DNA of 64,000 bases from Roseovarius sp. A-2 (lineage in GTDB: Bacteria > Pseudomonadota > Alphaproteobacteria > Rhodobacterales > Rhodobacteraceae): contig NZ_BDIY01000004.1 of NCBI RefSeq assembly GCF_002072155.1, positions 124,001 to 188,000 of the forward strand. Direction: 5' to 3'. A model generated the notes under the pieces. That model was not told where the DNA came from and did not search any database. It saw nothing but the letters and a program-made list of their open reading frames with translations. Numbering within the stretch: the first letter of the stretch is position 1; every line of letters begins with the position of its first letter. The position numbers and the translations under genes are program-made. Shown here in pieces: positions 62,642 to 64,000 of the stretch.

Positions 62642-63211
62642 TCAGGCGGCGTCCTTGCGCGCCTTTTCCCAGGCAAAGCCCTTGAATGCCTCGTCCACCG
62701 GCGTCTCGGCCAGGTGGTTGGTATAATTCGACATGACCTTCTGCGATAGGCCGAGGATCACTTCGAGCACCTGACGCTTGGTGAAGCCTGCATCGAGAAA
62801 CGCCTGCAACTCGGCCTCGTCAACATGGCCGCGACCACGCGTGACGGCAAGCGTGAAGCTGCGCAGCGCCTCAAGCCGGGCATTGGGCAGCGGGGCCTCG
62901 TCGCGCAGCGCGTCGTTGATCGCGTCGTCGACCTTCATCCGTTTGGCGATGCCGGTATGTGCGGGCACGCAATAGGTGCAGTTATGCTCGACATTGATGG
63001 TCTGCCAGACCACGGTCAGCTCGTCCTTGTCAAAGCTGGTCTGCTCGGCGAACATCTGGTGCAGCTTCTGATAGGCATCCAGAAGCGCCGGGGCCTCGGC
63101 CATCACGGCATGCAGGCCGGGAATGCGGCCAAAGGATTTCTGCGAGTTTTCGAGCAGCGTGCGGCTCTCTTCGGGGGCGGTTTCGATCGTGTGCAGGTCA
63201 AAGCCGGACAT
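62642..63211 (-). CDS. carboxymuconolactone decarboxylase/AhpD-like protein
   Basis: The product has 189 residues from the ATG at 63211, with AAGGAG upstream. The redox motif is Cys78, Cys81 and His85 in HNCTYCVPAH, as in AhpD-like alkylhydroperoxidases. The N-terminal region covers ENSQKSFGRIPGLHAVMAEAP. It is divergent from the TetR gene, with an operator 33 bases upstream, so it is probably repressed by TetR. Peroxide or organic acid detoxification is a family-level guess. Confidence 0.86.
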   Translation of the reverse strand: MSGFDLHTIETAPEESRTLLENSQKSFGRIPGLHAVMAEAPALLDAYQKLHQMFAEQTSFDKDELTVVWQTINVEHNCTYCVPAHTGIAKRMKVDDAINDALRDEAPLPNARLEALRSFTLAVTRGRGHVDEAELQAFLDAGFTKRQVLEVILGLSQKVMSNYTNHLAETPVDEAFKGFAWEKARKDAA

Positions 63212-63243
63212 GCGGTTCTCCTTGTGAATGGTGGCGTGAATTC

Positions 63244-63259
63244 TTGAGTGATTGCTCAA
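63244..63259. promoter_or_regulatory. TetR operator, copy 1
   Basis: TTGAGTGATTGCTCAA is a 16-bp near-palindrome (TTGAG...CTCAA) 33 bases before the AhpD-like gene start. It is near-identical to the site at 63303. Confidence 0.75.
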
Positions 63260-63302
63260 CTATCTTTCCTACCTTTACTCGAACCAGTATACAAGATAAT
63301 TC

Positions 63303-63318
63303 TTGAGCGATCACTCAA
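63303..63318. promoter_or_regulatory. TetR operator, copy 2
   Basis: TTGAGCGATCACTCAA shares the TTGAG and CTCAA arms with copy 1, 59 bases centre to centre (almost six helical turns). It overlaps a possible TTG start for TetR and lies 21 bases before the ATG at 63339. Confidence 0.75.
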
Positions 63319-63338
63319 TCGAGATCGAGGTGTCAGGC

Positions 63339-63932
63339 ATGGGCAGAACGACCGGCTATGACCGGGACACGGTGTTGCAGTCGGCAATGGAGCTGTTCTG
63401 GGCGCGCGGCTATCACTCCACCTCGCTCAAGGATCTCGAGCGGGTTCTCGACATGCGCCCGGGCTCGATCTATACCGCCTTTGGCTCCAAGGAGGCGCTA
63501 TTTTGCGCAGCACTCGACCGCTATGCCATTAACGGTCAAAGGAACCTCGCCGAAACGCTGGCCAAGGCGCAGTCGCCGATCGCGGGGCTGGCCGCGCATG
63601 TGCGAATGATTGGCCGCCTGATGTCCGGCAATCCGCCATCGCGCGCCTGCATGATGGTCAAGACCCTGTTGGAGACACCCGATGACGATCCGGTGTTGCG
63701 CCGCACGGTCGAGCGCATGATGCGCGAGGTCGAGGCCGGTTTTGCCGATGCGTTCCGCGACGCGCGACGCGCGGGCGAGATCCCCCCCGGTTCGAACCCG
63801 GAGCGATTGGCGGCGCGGTTGCAGGTCTCGATCTTTGGCCTGCGCGCCTATGCACAACGCAGCGATGCAGGCGAGAACACACAACGCCTTGCCGATGATA
63901 TCGCCCGCGAGATCGAGGCGCTGGCCGTCTGA
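63339..63932 (+). CDS. TetR/AcrR-family transcriptional regulator
   Basis: The product has 197 residues from the ATG at 63339, which has GAGG upstream. The helix-turn-helix is TVLQSAMELFWARGYHSTSLKDLERVLDMRPGSIYTAFGSKEALF. A TTG at 63303 is in frame but falls in the operator, so the ATG start is preferred. It is divergent from the AhpD-like gene and almost certainly represses it and itself. The ligand is unknown. Confidence 0.9.
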   Translation: MGRTTGYDRDTVLQSAMELFWARGYHSTSLKDLERVLDMRPGSIYTAFGSKEALFCAALDRYAINGQRNLAETLAKAQSPIAGLAAHVRMIGRLMSGNPPSRACMMVKTLLETPDDDPVLRRTVERMMREVEAGFADAFRDARRAGEIPPGSNPERLAARLQVSIFGLRAYAQRSDAGENTQRLADDIAREIEALAV

Positions 63933-63949
63933 GCGGCCGCCCGTCTGCG

Positions 63950-64000
63950 CTACATCACCGCCCCGATCTGCCACGGCACGAACTCGTCATCGCCCAACCC
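63950..64000 (-). CDS. C-terminal end of a gene entering from the right (partial)
   Basis: On the minus strand the frame reads GLGDDEFVPWQIGAVM followed by TAG at 63952-63950. It shows the end of a gene whose body is outside the window, converging on tetR. The 16 residues do not identify the family. Confidence 0.55.
   Translation of the reverse strand, partial: GLGDDEFVPWQIGAVM

Noticed and set aside
63303-63338. TTG start for TetR
   Set aside because: The codon is part of the operator palindrome and has no ribosome site; ATG 63339 has GAGG upstream.
1-64000. tRNA, rRNA and CRISPR arrays
   Set aside because: Reading the intergenic spaces showed no cloverleaf, no rRNA-like stretch and no regular direct repeats with spacers.

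Overview
The window is a chromosomal stretch of a high-GC marine or halotolerant alphaproteobacterium, almost certainly Rhodobacteraceae (Roseobacter group). The evidence is gene content and style: an ectABC-ask ectoine operon, phaA-phaB, a long-chain prenyl diphosphate synthase, GTG/TTG starts, frequent ATGA overlaps, and several small conserved proteins of the kind seen in this family (DUF2853, DUF2007, DUF465). No rRNA, tRNA, CRISPR array or intact mobile element was recognised. It is mostly core chromosome with a few accessory islands.

Layout. 0-8 kb: secreted small protein, glycerate kinase/dapA pair, a lytic transglycosylase, a VOC protein, and a divergent FAD oxidoreductase/MnmD pair that looks like a split MnmC, followed by an EamA transporter. 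8-10.3 kb: His-rich secreted protein and an outer-membrane beta-barrel protein with a decayed second copy downstream. 10.3-14.4 kb: HD hydrolase, FkbM methyltransferase, ahcY, DUF2853. 14.4-18.9 kb: ectoine island (divergent MarR regulator, then ectA-ectB-ectC-ask; no ectD). 19.1-23.1 kb: the four-gene Anbu proteasome-homologue cluster. 23.4-24.8 kb: ArsR regulator plus permease. 25.2-29.8 kb: capsule-type export genes (ATPase and KpsE-like), kdsA and a phosphomannomutase. 29.8-37.5 kb: folC-accD-CPBP protease on the minus strand, ilvD, a lipoprotein, two conserved unknown proteins and an acetyltransferase. 37.9-43.9 kb: rlmN-amidoligase-class I amidotransferase run, purD and xseA. 44-50 kb: tag, an EAL phosphodiesterase, phaA, phaB, a tRNA-type N6-methyltransferase, polyprenyl synthase, ispE. 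50.9-56.7 kb: TPR protein, ETF-ubiquinone oxidoreductase, greA, a membrane protein, UspA. 57.1-58.7 kb: nfu-tsaB-rimI. 58.7-59.5 kb: a graveyard of gene fragments. 59.6-64 kb: quinone oxidoreductase, GST, CoA transferase, AhpD-like protein and a divergent TetR with two matching operators.

The most interesting points are the amidoligase/amidotransferase pair after rlmN, the Anbu cluster, a structured intergenic repeat present twice (about 29.9 and 56.9 kb), the split MnmC arrangement, the decayed tandem copy of the barrel gene, the fragment graveyard, and the paired TetR operators. Nothing here can be called a wholly new system from sequence alone; the amidoligase and Anbu clusters are the best candidates for poorly understood biology.
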